A stretch of DNA of 64,000 bases from Actinoplanes sp. TFC3 (GTDB taxonomy: Bacteria; Actinomycetota; Actinomycetes; Mycobacteriales; Micromonosporaceae). Under the pieces are notes generated by a model. It saw nothing but the letters and a program-made list of their open reading frames with translations. It ran no database searches and was not told where the DNA came from. Below, in pieces: positions 8,947 through 17,290 of this stretch (its first letter is position 1; each line of letters starts with the position of its first letter). The translations under genes and the position numbers were made by a program. The DNA is taken from contig NZ_LOJP01000002.1 in the NCBI RefSeq assembly GCF_001553785.1, positions 15,974 through 79,973 of the forward strand, written 5' to 3'.

Positions 8947-8961
8947 CTGTCCGAAACTGGT

Positions 8962-8967
8962 TAAAAT
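8962..8967 (+). promoter_or_regulatory. possible -10 box upstream of the FtsK-like gene
   Basis: TAAAAT lies 30 nt before the GTG at 8998. No good -35 element is seen at 16-18 nt. Confidence 0.3.
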
Positions 8968-8997
8968 CCCCCAACGTGTCTCCCGGGGGGTGTGTGA

Positions 8998-11640
8998 GTG
9001 GGTAGCCACCGCAACGCACTGGTCGCCGTGGTCCGGCAAGAGCTGGCCGAGGCTCGCGGGACCGCCCGGGCCGTGCTGGCCGCGGCCGAGTCCGCCCGCA
9101 CCGAGGCCCAGCGCCGCAAGAAGCTGATCCGGGAGGCGTACGCAACCTGCCTGGCCCAGCTGGCCGAGGCGCGCGATGCCGCCAAGCAGGACATCCTGCG
9201 CCGTACGCACGCCGAGGCGACCACGCTGACCCGCAACGTGGAGTCGCTGGCCGCGCTGTCAGCGCCCGGTGCCGCGGGAACGTCGTGGCGCTACTGGACG
9301 CCGACCGAGCCGGACCGGGTGGGCCGCCCAGGGCTGCTGCGCATCGGCACGGTGGCGTACGAGGCCGGCGAGGAGCGCACCAAGCTGCCCGCGCTGGTGC
9401 CGTTCCTGGACCACGCACACCTCAATGTGCTCGGCGACCCGGGCGACGCTGACGGGGTGATCTCCGGGCTGCTGCTGCGGGCGCTGGGGACCACCCGGCC
9501 CGGCGACGTGCGGCTGAGCATCTACGACCCCGAGCAGCTCGGCGGCACGCTGGCCGGCTTCGCCCCGCTCGGCAACGCCGGGTTGCTGCAGTTCATCAGC
9601 CCCGGCGGGCTCGGCGCGGCGCTGGACGACCTGGTCGAGCACATCTGCCGGGTCAACGAGAGCGTACTGGCCGGCGAGTACGGATCGCTGAGCGAGCTGA
9701 CCGCCGCCACACCCGGGCCGCGTCCGGAGCCGTGGCACGTGGTGGTGCTGCTGCTCGATCCGCGCACCACGAACCTGAGTGAGGCCCAGCAGGCGCAGTT
9801 GTCGCGGATCGTACGGACCGGGGTCGCTTGCGGCGTACACCTGATGGTCCGGGGTCTGGAACTGGCCCCGCACCCCACGGTGGAGCGCATCACCGCGTGC
9901 AACGGCACCGCGGCCTGCGACACCACCGGCGCTTTGGAGGTGCGGCTCGACACCCCGCCCCCGGCCGACCGGATCGCCGGGCTCTGCCGGGCCACCGCCG
10001 AGCGGCTGCGCGAGGGACCGCCACCGGCCCGCTTCAGCGACCTGGAACCCGAGAAGATCTGGGCCTTGTCCTCCGCCCACGGGCTGACCGCCCCGATCGG
10101 GGACAGCACCGGCGGTTCGCTGGTGCCGGTGCGGCTCGGCGACGACCCGCCGCACGCGCTGATCGGCGGCCCCTCCGGCTCGGGCAAGACCAACCTCATC
10201 TACGCCTGGATCGGCTCGCTGGCCGCCCGCTACGGCCCCGAGGAGCTGGCCCTCTACCTGCTCGACTTCAAGGAGGGCGTGTCGTTCGCGCGGTTCGCCC
10301 CGGGGCCACGCGACTCCAGCTGGCTCCCGCAGGTGCGCCTGGCCGGCATCAACGTCAACGGTGACCGCGAGTTCGGCATCGCGCTGCTACGCCACCTCGG
10401 CGAGGAACTGCGCACCCGGGCCCAGGCGGCCAAGCGCTACGAGGCCACCAAGCTGTCGGAACTGCGCGCCGAGGACCCGGCCGGTGACTGGCCGCGCATC
10501 GTGGCCGTGATCGACGAGTTCCAGGTGCTGCTGGCCGGGCGGGACGCGCTGGCCGAGGAAGCCGTGACGCTGCTGGAGGACCTGGCCCGGCGCGGGCGGT
10601 CGCAGGGCATCCACCTGGTGCTGGCCTCGCAGGACGTCTCCGGCATCGAGGCGCTGTGGGGGCGCTCCGGGCTGATCTCGCAGTTCACGCTGCGCATCGC
10701 ACTGCCCAAGGCCCGGCGCATCCTGGCCGAGAACAACCTGGCCGCCGGGGTCATCCCGCGCTTCCACGCGGTGGTGAACGCCGACTCCGGGGTCACCGGC
10801 AGCAACACCGTGGTCCGGCTGCCCGACGCCAGCGACCGGTCGGCCTGGCGCGCCCTGCAACGCAAGCTCTGGGCCCGGCGCTCACGCACCTGTGAGCCGC
10901 CCCGGCTGTTCGATGGCGACGCGGTGCCGCGGCTGCCGGAGCAGTACCGGCCCTCGGGGCGGGTGCCGGACAACTCGGCCGACATCGGGTCCTCCCCCGG
11001 TGCCGTGCTCGGCGAGCGCATCGACGTGGCCGCCCGGCCCGCCCGGCTGCGACTGGGCCGGATGCCCGGGCGCAACCTCGCGGTGCTGGGTACCCGCACG
11101 GACGAGGCCTGCGACGTGCTCGCCGCCGCCGCGCTGTCGCTGGCCGCGCAGGGGCCGGCCCGGTTCAGCATCGCGTGCCTCGACCCCGGGGCCGAGCGGG
11201 CCACCGCCCGGCTGATGGCCGAGCTCCCGCACGCCGACTGGTACTCGCGTGCCGACCTCGATGACATGTTCACCACGCTGGTGCCCGAGGGCGTCCCGCA
11301 CTACGTGCTGGGTTACGCGCTGGACGCGGCCGGGCCGGCGTACCGGGACCGGCTGCGGGCCCTGCTGACCGACGGCCCGGAGCGGCGGCTGCACGTGCTC
11401 GGCTGGTGGCGCTCGGTGCCCCGGCTGCGCGATGACCTCGGCGGGATCGGCGCCCGCCTCGACACCATCGGCGCCTGGGTCGCCCTCGACGTGCAGGGAC
11501 CCGAGCTCAGCCCGCTGTCCCCGCAACCCGGCGGCCCGGTGTGGTACCCGCGCCGGCGCCGGGCCCTGTTCTTCGACCGCTCGGTGCACCGGACCCCGGA
11601 AGTGATCATCCCGTACGAGGTGAACAGTGACCACACGTGA
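8998..11640 (+). CDS. FtsK/SpoIIIE-domain ATPase with N-terminal coiled coil
   Basis: An 880-aa ATPase. Residues 1-95 are a charged Ala/Arg/Glu-rich helix, probably a coiled coil. The FtsK/SpoIIIE-type motor core has Walker A GGPSGSGKTN (Lys397) and Walker B VAVIDEFQVLL (Asp506, Glu507). A further RecA-like region follows after residue 690 (RNLAVLGTRTDE) whose P-loop is degenerate. No transmembrane segments or gamma DNA-reading domain are seen, so it is not the chromosomal FtsK. Its two-core architecture recalls EccC-like ATPases of type VII secretion, but no WXG100 or Ecc genes are nearby. The GTG is preceded by a GGGGGG tract. The stop overlaps the next gene by 14 nt, implying a functional pair. 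Confidence 0.8.
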   Translation: MGSHRNALVAVVRQELAEARGTARAVLAAAESARTEAQRRKKLIREAYATCLAQLAEARDAAKQDILRRTHAEATTLTRNVESLAALSAPGAAGTSWRYWTPTEPDRVGRPGLLRIGTVAYEAGEERTKLPALVPFLDHAHLNVLGDPGDADGVISGLLLRALGTTRPGDVRLSIYDPEQLGGTLAGFAPLGNAGLLQFISPGGLGAALDDLVEHICRVNESVLAGEYGSLSELTAATPGPRPEPWHVVVLLLDPRTTNLSEAQQAQLSRIVRTGVACGVHLMVRGLELAPHPTVERITACNGTAACDTTGALEVRLDTPPPADRIAGLCRATAERLREGPPPARFSDLEPEKIWALSSAHGLTAPIGDSTGGSLVPVRLGDDPPHALIGGPSGSGKTNLIYAWIGSLAARYGPEELALYLLDFKEGVSFARFAPGPRDSSWLPQVRLAGINVNGDREFGIALLRHLGEELRTRAQAAKRYEATKLSELRAEDPAGDWPRIVAVIDEFQVLLAGRDALAEEAVTLLEDLARRGRSQGIHLVLASQDVSGIEALWGRSGLISQFTLRIALPKARRILAENNLAAGVIPRFHAVVNADSGVTGSNTVVRLPDASDRSAWRALQRKLWARRSRTCEPPRLFDGDAVPRLPEQYRPSGRVPDNSADIGSSPGAVLGERIDVAARPARLRLGRMPGRNLAVLGTRTDEACDVLAAAALSLAAQGPARFSIACLDPGAERATARLMAELPHADWYSRADLDDMFTTLVPEGVPHYVLGYALDAAGPAYRDRLRALLTDGPERRLHVLGWWRSVPRLRDDLGGIGARLDTIGAWVALDVQGPELSPLSPQPGGPVWYPRRRRALFFDRSVHRTPEVIIPYEVNSDHT

Positions 11641-12364
11641 CCGCGACTACCAGACGATGATGAACGCGCTGGCCGAGGTGGCCCGGCGCAGCAGCTCCGA
11701 ACTGGAGAACGCCGACCAGGCGTACCAGACGAGCGCGGCGCAGGCGGCCGGCGAGCTGGCCCGGGCCGAGGGGGACGCGGCGGCCGCGGACCGGTGGGCG
11801 GGCGCGGCGGCGTCGCAGATGCTGGACGTGGACCGGGAAGCCGAACGGCTGTGGGATCAGTTGCGGCGGGCCCCGGGCGTACGGGTGCGGGCGCTGGGTG
11901 AGCTGCCCGAGCCCGCGCCGGTGGAGGCGCTGCCGCGGGTGGCCCTGGAACGCTCGCCGGACTCGGGTGCGCTGGTGCCGGCCCCGCGGCAGTCGGCGCG
12001 GACGTTGCTGGCCCGCGCGGCGGAACGCATCGACGTGACTGTGCGGCCGGCCCAGCGCCGGTCCCTGCCGCGCTGGGCGTTGCCGCTGCTGCCGCTGCTG
12101 GGGGCGCTGGTCGCCGGGCTCACCGGGCTGGTGGCGGCCGGGCTGGTCACGATGGGTGACTCGCTGGACGCCGGCGCGGCGGTGGTGCGCGGGCTGGGCT
12201 GGCTCGGTTTCCTGGTGGCGCCGTCGGCCGGGGTGCCGGTGGCGGCCGTGTTCGCCCATCGCCGGCTGCGGGCGCGCCTGGACATCGGCGGCATCGGGCT
12301 GACGTTGATGGGCGGGATGGTGGCCGCCACCGTGCTGTCGGTGACCTTCGCGGCGTCGCGGTAG
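11627..12364 (+). CDS. membrane partner of the FtsK-like ATPase, unknown family
   Basis: A 245-aa protein not recognised by family. Residues 1-85 are helical and rich in Ala, Glu and Arg (coiled-coil-like, as in the ATPase partner), a Pro/Arg linker follows, and three hydrophobic segments lie between about residue 145 and the C-terminus (WALPLLPLLGALVAGLTGL and later ones). The GTG start lies inside the end of the FtsK-like gene (14-nt overlap), so the two products are likely made together and may assemble at the membrane. It converges on the dehydrogenase gene with a 3-nt gap. Confidence 0.7.
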   Translation: MTTRDRDYQTMMNALAEVARRSSSELENADQAYQTSAAQAAGELARAEGDAAAADRWAGAAASQMLDVDREAERLWDQLRRAPGVRVRALGELPEPAPVEALPRVALERSPDSGALVPAPRQSARTLLARAAERIDVTVRPAQRRSLPRWALPLLPLLGALVAGLTGLVAAGLVTMGDSLDAGAAVVRGLGWLGFLVAPSAGVPVAAVFAHRRLRARLDIGGIGLTLMGGMVAATVLSVTFAASR

Positions 12365-12367
12365 GGC

Positions 12368-13222
12368 TTATTTGTCGTACGTGTAGAAGCCCTTGCCGGT
12401 CTTACGCCCCAGATCGCCGGCGGTGACCATGCGCTGCAGCAGCTCCGGCGGGAAGAACTTCTCGTCGGCGGTGTCGCGGTAGATGTTGCCGGCCGCGTTG
12501 AGCATCACGTCCAGCCCGGTGAGGTCGACAGTGGCCAGCGGACCCATGGTGTGCCCGAAGCCCAGCTTCATGACGGTGTCCAGATCGGCCGCGGAGACCA
12601 CGCCCGACTCGACCAGCTTGATCGCCTCGACCAGCAGCGCGGAGAACAGCCGGTTGGACACGAACCCGGCCACGTCCCGGTTGACCTCGACGCAGGTTTT
12701 GCCGACCTCCTCGGCGAAGGTCCGGGCGCTTCGCAGCGTCTCGTCCGAGGTCTGGTAGCCGCGCACCAGCTCGACCAGCTTCATCATCGGCACCGGGGAG
12801 AAGAAGTGGATGCCGACCACCGACTCGGGCCGGGCGGTGACCGTGGCGATCTGGGTGATCGGGATGGCCGAGGTGTTGGTGCCGAGCACCGCGCCGGGCT
12901 TGCAGATCTTGTCCAGCGCGCGGAACACCTCGTGCTTGGCCTCGACCTTCTCGAAGATCGCCTCGACGACCACGTCGGCGTCGGCGGCCGCCTCCAGCTC
13001 GGTGGTGGTGGTGATCCGCCCGATCGTCGCGTCCGCGTCCTCCTGGGAGATCTTCTGCTTGGTCACGAAGCGGCCCAGCGAGTCCTTGATCGCCCCCAGC
13101 CCCCGCGCCAGCGATGCCTCATCGAGGTCGCGCATGGTGACCTGCCACCCGGCCTGCGCCGCTACCTGCGCAATGCCGGATCCCATCAGACCCGAGCCGA
13201 TGACCGCGAGCCGACCCGCCAT
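12368..13222 (-). CDS. 3-hydroxybutyryl-CoA dehydrogenase / 3-hydroxyacyl-CoA dehydrogenase
   Basis: A 284-aa NAD(P)-dependent dehydrogenase that interconverts 3-hydroxyacyl-CoA and 3-oxoacyl-CoA in butanoate and fatty-acid metabolism. The Rossmann motif GSGLMGSGIAQ is at residues 8-18, the catalytic His lies in VGIHFFSPVPMM, the FVSNRLF motif is near residue 190, and the C-terminal GRKTGKGFY signature closes the second domain. The ATG at 13222 has a clear GAAGGAG ribosome-binding site 8-9 nt upstream; an in-frame extension to 13297 is not needed. It appears to be a single-gene unit. Confidence 0.92.
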   Translation of the reverse strand: MAGRLAVIGSGLMGSGIAQVAAQAGWQVTMRDLDEASLARGLGAIKDSLGRFVTKQKISQEDADATIGRITTTTELEAAADADVVVEAIFEKVEAKHEVFRALDKICKPGAVLGTNTSAIPITQIATVTARPESVVGIHFFSPVPMMKLVELVRGYQTSDETLRSARTFAEEVGKTCVEVNRDVAGFVSNRLFSALLVEAIKLVESGVVSAADLDTVMKLGFGHTMGPLATVDLTGLDVMLNAAGNIYRDTADEKFFPPELLQRMVTAGDLGRKTGKGFYTYDK

Positions 13223-13350
13223 GTGTGCCACTCCTTCGTCCGCCGGTTGTGGTGCCGGTCTCAGCCTAACCGCCGCGCTTAACGAACCCTCAGGCACTCA
13301 TTCGAGGCAATTCCCCAGAAAGCGCGCGCCCACGATGCCAGACTGTGCCC

Positions 13351-13701
13351 ATGCCACCAAGCGACGGCTGGTACCTGCTCGGCCCGTTCATCGCCGTCGC
13401 CCTCGTAGCCTTCCTGGGCTCCATCTTCTGGCGGATGGGCCTGCACTGGCGCGACGAGCCGGAACCCGATCTCTTCGACGGTCTCGGCATCTTCCAGGAC
13501 TTCCGCTACGGGGACGACTACGGCCTGCTCTGCCCGGCAGCGGTAACCGACAACCCCGACGAGGCCCAGGAAATCCGCGATCTGCTCACGGCCGCAAACA
13601 TCAAATGCACGTCAGCGGTACGTCCAGACGGGCGTTTGTTCGTCCTGGTGTTCCCGGAAACCGCCGAGGAGGCCCGGCGCCTGGTCGGCTCGGATACCTG
13701 A
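13351..13701 (+). CDS. small membrane-anchored protein with DUF2007-like domain
   Basis: A 116-aa protein. One N-terminal transmembrane helix (LLGPFIAVALVAFLGSIFW, residues ~8-27) is followed by a soluble part. From about residue 65 the pattern EAQEIRDLLTAANIKCTSAV followed by EEARRLVG matches the DUF2007-type putative signal-transducing fold. The ATG at 13351 is preferred; a GTG two codons earlier is possible. A CAGACT box lies 6 nt upstream of the ATG. The role is unknown. It converges on murA. Confidence 0.65.
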   Translation: MPPSDGWYLLGPFIAVALVAFLGSIFWRMGLHWRDEPEPDLFDGLGIFQDFRYGDDYGLLCPAAVTDNPDEAQEIRDLLTAANIKCTSAVRPDGRLFVLVFPETAEEARRLVGSDT

Positions 13702-13722
13702 CCCCGGCCCCGGGTCGCAGCC

Positions 13723-15000
13723 TCAGAAGTCGTAGGTCGGCTCCGGCACGTCCACCCGCTCCACCTCGACACCCAGGTTGGCCAGGTCGGAGACGAAGTC
13801 GGGGTAGCCGCGGTCGATGTGGTGCACCTCGCCCACCTCGGTCACCCCGTCAGCGCACAGGCCCGCGATGACCAGCCCGGCACCGGCGCGGATGTCGGTG
13901 GCGCGAACCGGGGCGCCCGAAAGCCGCTCCCGGCCATTGGTGACCGCGTGGTGGCCGTCGGTGCGGATGTCGGCGCCGAGGCGGACCATCTCGTTGACGA
14001 ACATGAACCGCCCGTCGAAGATGTTCTCGGTGATCAGCGAGGAGCCCTGGCTGACCGCGGCGAGGCCGAGCGCCATCGGCAGCAGGTCGGTCGCGAACCC
14101 CGGGTAGGGCAACGTAACGATGTCGACGGCCTTGGGGCGGTCTTCCATCCGTACCCGGAACTGGTTGTCACCCGGCTCGACCACTCCGCCGGCCGAGACC
14201 AGCTTGTCCAGCGCGATCTCCAGGTATTCGGGCCGGACCCCGTGCACGGTGACGTCCCCACGGGTCATCGCCGCCGCATAGGCCCAGGTGCCGCCGACGA
14301 TGCGGTCCCCCACCGTGGTGTGCCGCACCGGCTTGAGCGCGTCCACGCCCTCGATGGTCAGCGTCGACGTGCCCGCCCCGTCGATGCGGGCGCCCATGTC
14401 GGTGAGCATCTGGCAGATGTCGACGATCTCCGGCTCGCGGGCCGCGTTGTCGATCTCGGTGACACCCTTGGCCAGGACCGCGGCCATCAGGATGTTCTCG
14501 GTGGCGCCGACGCTGGGGAAATCCAGCCAGATCTTGCTGCCACGCAGACCGCTGGGCGCGGAGGCGATCACGAAGCCGTGCTCGTTGGAGATCTCGGCGC
14601 CCAGCCGGGCCAGCCCGGAGACGTGCATGTCGAGCCCACGCGAGCCGATCATGTCGCCGCCCGGCAGCGCCACCCGGGTGTAGCCGCGGCGGGCCAGCAG
14701 CGGCCCGAGCACGCAGATGGAGGCGCGCAGCCGGCGGACCAGGTCGTAGTCGGCCTCGGCCCCCGGCTCGGCGGGCACATCGATGATCGCCTCGCCGCCG
14801 TCGAAATGAACTTCGCAGCCCAGCCGGCGCAGCACCTCGCCCATGATGGCGATGTCGGTGATGCGCGGCACATTGGCAACCACGCTGCGCCCCTCGGCGA
14901 GCAACGCGACCGCCATGAGCTTCAGTGCGGAGTTCTTCGCGCCGCCAACGCTGACATCCCCGGAGAGACGCGCGCCGCCCTTGACCCTGATCACATCCAC
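13723..15000 (-). CDS. murA: UDP-N-acetylglucosamine 1-carboxyvinyltransferase
   Basis: Catalyses the first committed step of peptidoglycan synthesis, transferring enolpyruvate from PEP to UDP-GlcNAc. At 425 aa it has the normal length. The N-terminal GGAKNSALK motif (Lys22, Asn23) and the EPSP-synthase-type repeats are present. The active-site loop reads LPGGDMIGS with Asp116 where Escherichia coli has Cys115; the same replacement occurs in mycobacteria and gives intrinsic fosfomycin resistance. The start is ATG. It is divergent from pduO, as in the mycobacterial atp-murA neighbourhood. Confidence 0.95.
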   Translation of the reverse strand: MDVIRVKGGARLSGDVSVGGAKNSALKLMAVALLAEGRSVVANVPRITDIAIMGEVLRRLGCEVHFDGGEAIIDVPAEPGAEADYDLVRRLRASICVLGPLLARRGYTRVALPGGDMIGSRGLDMHVSGLARLGAEISNEHGFVIASAPSGLRGSKIWLDFPSVGATENILMAAVLAKGVTEIDNAAREPEIVDICQMLTDMGARIDGAGTSTLTIEGVDALKPVRHTTVGDRIVGGTWAYAAAMTRGDVTVHGVRPEYLEIALDKLVSAGGVVEPGDNQFRVRMEDRPKAVDIVTLPYPGFATDLLPMALGLAAVSQGSSLITENIFDGRFMFVNEMVRLGADIRTDGHHAVTNGRERLSGAPVRATDIRAGAGLVIAGLCADGVTEVGEVHHIDRGYPDFVSDLANLGVEVERVDVPEPTYDF

Positions 15001-15037
15001 GGGGGCAATCGTATGGGGCGCGTCCAGCGGACCTCCG

Positions 15038-15043
15038 TAGGGT
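15038..15043 (+). promoter_or_regulatory. -10 box of leaderless pduO
   Basis: TAGGGT followed by 7 nt and the ATG at 15051. Confidence 0.5.
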
Positions 15044-15050
15044 GGGGTGC

Positions 15051-15629
15051 ATGGCCGTGCATCTCACTCGCATCTACACCCGCACCGGCGACGCCGGCTC
15101 GACCCGCCTGGGCAACAACGAGGTAGCCGCGAAGACCGACAACCGCATCGTGGCGTACGCCGACGTCGACGAATGCAACGCAGCCCTCGGCGTGGCGCTG
15201 GCCCTGGGTCACCTCGCGCCGGACATCCGCAGCATCCTCACGGCCGTGCAGAACGACCTGTTCGACGTGGGCGCGGACCTGTGCAACCCGCTCTCGGAGG
15301 ACCCGCCCTACCCGCCGCTGCGGATCCAGGAGTCGTACGTGACGCGGCTCGAAGAATGGTGCGACGAGTACAACGAGCAGTTGCCTGCGCTCGACTCCTT
15401 CGTCCTGCCGGGAGGCACGCCGGGAGCGGCGCTCCTGCACGTGGCACGGACGGTGGCCCGGCGGGCGGAACGCTCAGCCTGGTCGCTGATCGAAGACGAC
15501 GGCGACCGTACGCCCGCACTGCCGGCCAAGTACCTCAACCGCCTCTCGGATCTGCTCTTCATCCTGGCCCGAACCGCGAACGGCTCGGCCGGCGACGTGA
15601 AGTGGGTGCCGGGCGGCAAGGCGTCTTAA
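15051..15629 (+). CDS. pduO: cob(I)yrinic acid a,c-diamide adenosyltransferase, PduO type
   Basis: Transfers the adenosyl group of ATP to cob(I)alamin to make coenzyme B12. The 192-aa protein shows the N-terminal ATP-binding TRTGDAGSTRLG motif, the RIVAYADVDECNAALG segment, the Arg-rich helix ARTVARRAERS and the C-terminal LNRLSDLLFILAR motif of the PduO family. The ATG at 15051 follows a TAGGGT box by 7 nt; a GTG three codons earlier would overlap that box. Its TAA stop shares bases with the stop of the convergent PhzF-like gene (TTAA). No cobalamin riboswitch fits in the short divergent interval. Confidence 0.92.
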   Translation: MAVHLTRIYTRTGDAGSTRLGNNEVAAKTDNRIVAYADVDECNAALGVALALGHLAPDIRSILTAVQNDLFDVGADLCNPLSEDPPYPPLRIQESYVTRLEEWCDEYNEQLPALDSFVLPGGTPGAALLHVARTVARRAERSAWSLIEDDGDRTPALPAKYLNRLSDLLFILARTANGSAGDVKWVPGGKAS

Positions 15630-16411
15630 ATTTCGATGGAGCCTTCCAGGTAGAACACGCACGAGCCGAGCAATTGCACCCGGTCCCCGGCGAGGCGGCA
15701 GGTCAGCTCACCGCCGCGCTGCGACGCCTGGTAAGCCAAGAACGTGTCCTTGCCGGTCCGGGCGGCCCAGAACGGCGTGAGCCCGCAGTGCGCACCCCCG
15801 GTCACCGGGTCCTCCGGGACGCCCTTGGCCGGGGCGAAATACCGGCTGACGAAGTCGTAGGGTCCGTCCCCGGCGGCGGTCACCACCACCCCGGTCCGGT
15901 CGAGGCGGGCGATCGCGGCAAGGTCGGGGGTCAGGGCGCGAACAGTGGCGGCGTCGGGCAGCAGGGCCAGGTAGTTGCCCCCGTCCACAGCGGTCTCCAG
16001 CGGGGTGACGCCGAGCGCGGCGGCCACCGCAGGCTGCGGCTCCACGGCCCGCACCGTGCGGACCGGCAGGTCCATCCGATAGCCGGCGGCCTCGCGGGTG
16101 ACCGTCAGCGGCCCGCTCGCGGTGTCGAAGATGACGCTGCTCCGGCCTGATTCCAGCCGTTCGAGGACAACGGCGGACGCTGCGAGCGTCGCGTGCCCGC
16201 ACAAGGGCACCTCGACGGCCGGGGTGAACCAACGCAGCCGGTAACCGCCATCGCCGGGCACCACGAACGCCGTCTCGGACAGGTTGTTCTCCGCGGCTAT
16301 GGCCTGCAGCACGACGTCATCGAGGAACTGCTCCAGCACCACCACAGCGGCCGGGTTGCCGGTGAAGCGGCGGGTGGCGAAGGCGTCGAGCTGATAGATC
16401 GGGGCGCGCAC
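15626..16411 (-). CDS. PhzF family isomerase-like protein
   Basis: A 261-aa protein of the PhzF/diaminopimelate-epimerase-like fold. The catalytic Glu is in NLSETAFV near residue 45, and the conserved PLCGHATLA and GSGGAHCG-type segments are present (here DPVTGGAHCG near residue 205). Members isomerise small hydroxy acids or amino acid derivatives; no phenazine genes are nearby, so the pathway is unknown. It is the third gene after atpC and DUF2550, spaced 6 nt from the latter, and is likely co-transcribed with them. The start is GTG. Confidence 0.82.
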   Translation of the reverse strand: MRAPIYQLDAFATRRFTGNPAAVVVLEQFLDDVVLQAIAAENNLSETAFVVPGDGGYRLRWFTPAVEVPLCGHATLAASAVVLERLESGRSSVIFDTASGPLTVTREAAGYRMDLPVRTVRAVEPQPAVAAALGVTPLETAVDGGNYLALLPDAATVRALTPDLAAIARLDRTGVVVTAAGDGPYDFVSRYFAPAKGVPEDPVTGGAHCGLTPFWAARTGKDTFLAYQASQRGGELTCRLAGDRVQLLGSCVFYLEGSIEI

Positions 16412-16417
16412 GCGGGC

Positions 16418-16885
16418 TTAGTTCTCGGCCGGGCGGGGCGTGATGGTCGGCCGCGGGGCCACGCTGCCGGGCTGTCCCGGGGGGCCGGCTTCGAGCCAGG
16501 ACAGGAACCCGGTCACCGTCGACTCGGCCATGGCGATCTCGATCTCGGCGCCGGCCTGCTGGCAGAGCAGAACTACCCAATGCCCCGGCATGCTGAGCCG
16601 CTCGGGGCCCTCGGGGAGGCGACGGCTGCGGATGGCCAGCACGCGGCGATCGAGAATGCGTTTGGGGCGGAAGGCGAAGCTGAACATGCGGTGGACGCGC
16701 AGCTCGTCGCCGACAAAACGGCCCACTCCGGCGGACCAGCCGCGGCCTGGGACCATGGTGCTGGTCCGGACCTGCAGGCGGATCGTGCCACTGCCCACCA
16801 TCAGCAGGCGGGTGCGGAGGAAGAGCGCGAAGAAGACGACGAGCAGCGCGGCGAGGCAGATTCCGACGATCTCCAGAATCCGCAT
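16418..16885 (-). CDS. DUF2550 domain-containing membrane protein
   Basis: A 155-aa protein with one N-terminal transmembrane helix (EIVGICLAALLVVFFALFL) and a soluble domain containing the family's GRGWSAGVGRFVGDELR and FRPKRILDRR segments. DUF2550 proteins are encoded just after atpC across actinobacteria, including mycobacteria. The function is unknown; the location suggests a cell-envelope or ATP synthase-linked role. It starts 9 nt after the atpC stop. Confidence 0.85.
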   Translation of the reverse strand: MRILEIVGICLAALLVVFFALFLRTRLLMVGSGTIRLQVRTSTMVPGRGWSAGVGRFVGDELRVHRMFSFAFRPKRILDRRVLAIRSRRLPEGPERLSMPGHWVVLLCQQAGAEIEIAMAESTVTGFLSWLEAGPPGQPGSVAPRPTITPRPAEN

Positions 16886-16894
16886 CGCGTGACG

Positions 16895-17179
16895 TCAGTG
16901 CGCGTCGGCGGTGGAGGCCGGAGTCGCGCTCTCGGCGAGGACGGTCACGCCATTGGCGTCGACGGAGAGGAAGCCGCCGGTCACATCGTAGGTGAGCTGG
17001 TCGCTGCCGTTGAGCTTGACGCGTACCTGGGAGGGCTCCTTGAGCAGGCCCAGGAGCGGCGCGTGACCGGGCAGGATGCCGATCTCGCCCTCGGTGGTCC
17101 GCGCGACGAGCATCTCGGCGTCGCCGGACCAGATGCGCTCCTCGACGGCGACGACCTGGACGTGCAGCTGCTTGGCCAC
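16895..17179 (-). CDS. atpC: F0F1 ATP synthase subunit epsilon
   Basis: Central-stalk and inhibitory subunit of F1. The 94-aa protein has the N-terminal beta-sandwich with GEIGILPGHAPLL and DVTGGFLSVDANGVTVLAE; the C-terminal inhibitory helices are short, ending soon after. The GTG at 17179 has an AGGAGAG ribosome-binding site. Unusually it is not adjacent to atpD: an LCP-family gene and a strong hairpin separate the two, and a TAGAAT box 47 nt upstream offers its own promoter. Confidence 0.9.
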   Translation of the reverse strand: MAKQLHVQVVAVEERIWSGDAEMLVARTTEGEIGILPGHAPLLGLLKEPSQVRVKLNGSDQLTYDVTGGFLSVDANGVTVLAESATPASTADAH

Positions 17180-17226
17180 GCTCTCTCCTGTCAAGCTCGC
17201 TGTAACAGTGCTGGTGAACTGCCTGA

Positions 17227-17232
17227 ATTCTA
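17227..17232 (-). promoter_or_regulatory. candidate -10 box for atpC-DUF2550-PhzF transcript
   Basis: TAGAAT on the minus strand, 47 nt before the atpC GTG. No convincing -35 is seen. It would explain how atpC is expressed despite the terminator after atpD. Confidence 0.4.
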
Positions 17233-17290
17233 AACGCCCGGGTGACACGCCGGTGCCCCGGGTGGCGACCGCCACTTTCGCGGTGGCTTG

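Noticed and set aside
8998..12364. Type VII secretion locus
   Set aside because: The ATPase resembles EccC in layout, but there are no WXG100, EccB, EccD, EccE or mycosin genes nearby.
15000..15050. Cobalamin riboswitch upstream of pduO
   Set aside because: Only ~50 bp separate murA and pduO, and the start appears leaderless; no room for the element.
13819..15126. Long open frame antisense to murA
   Set aside because: It mirrors the murA codons, as expected in high-GC DNA, and has no recognisable motif or start signal.
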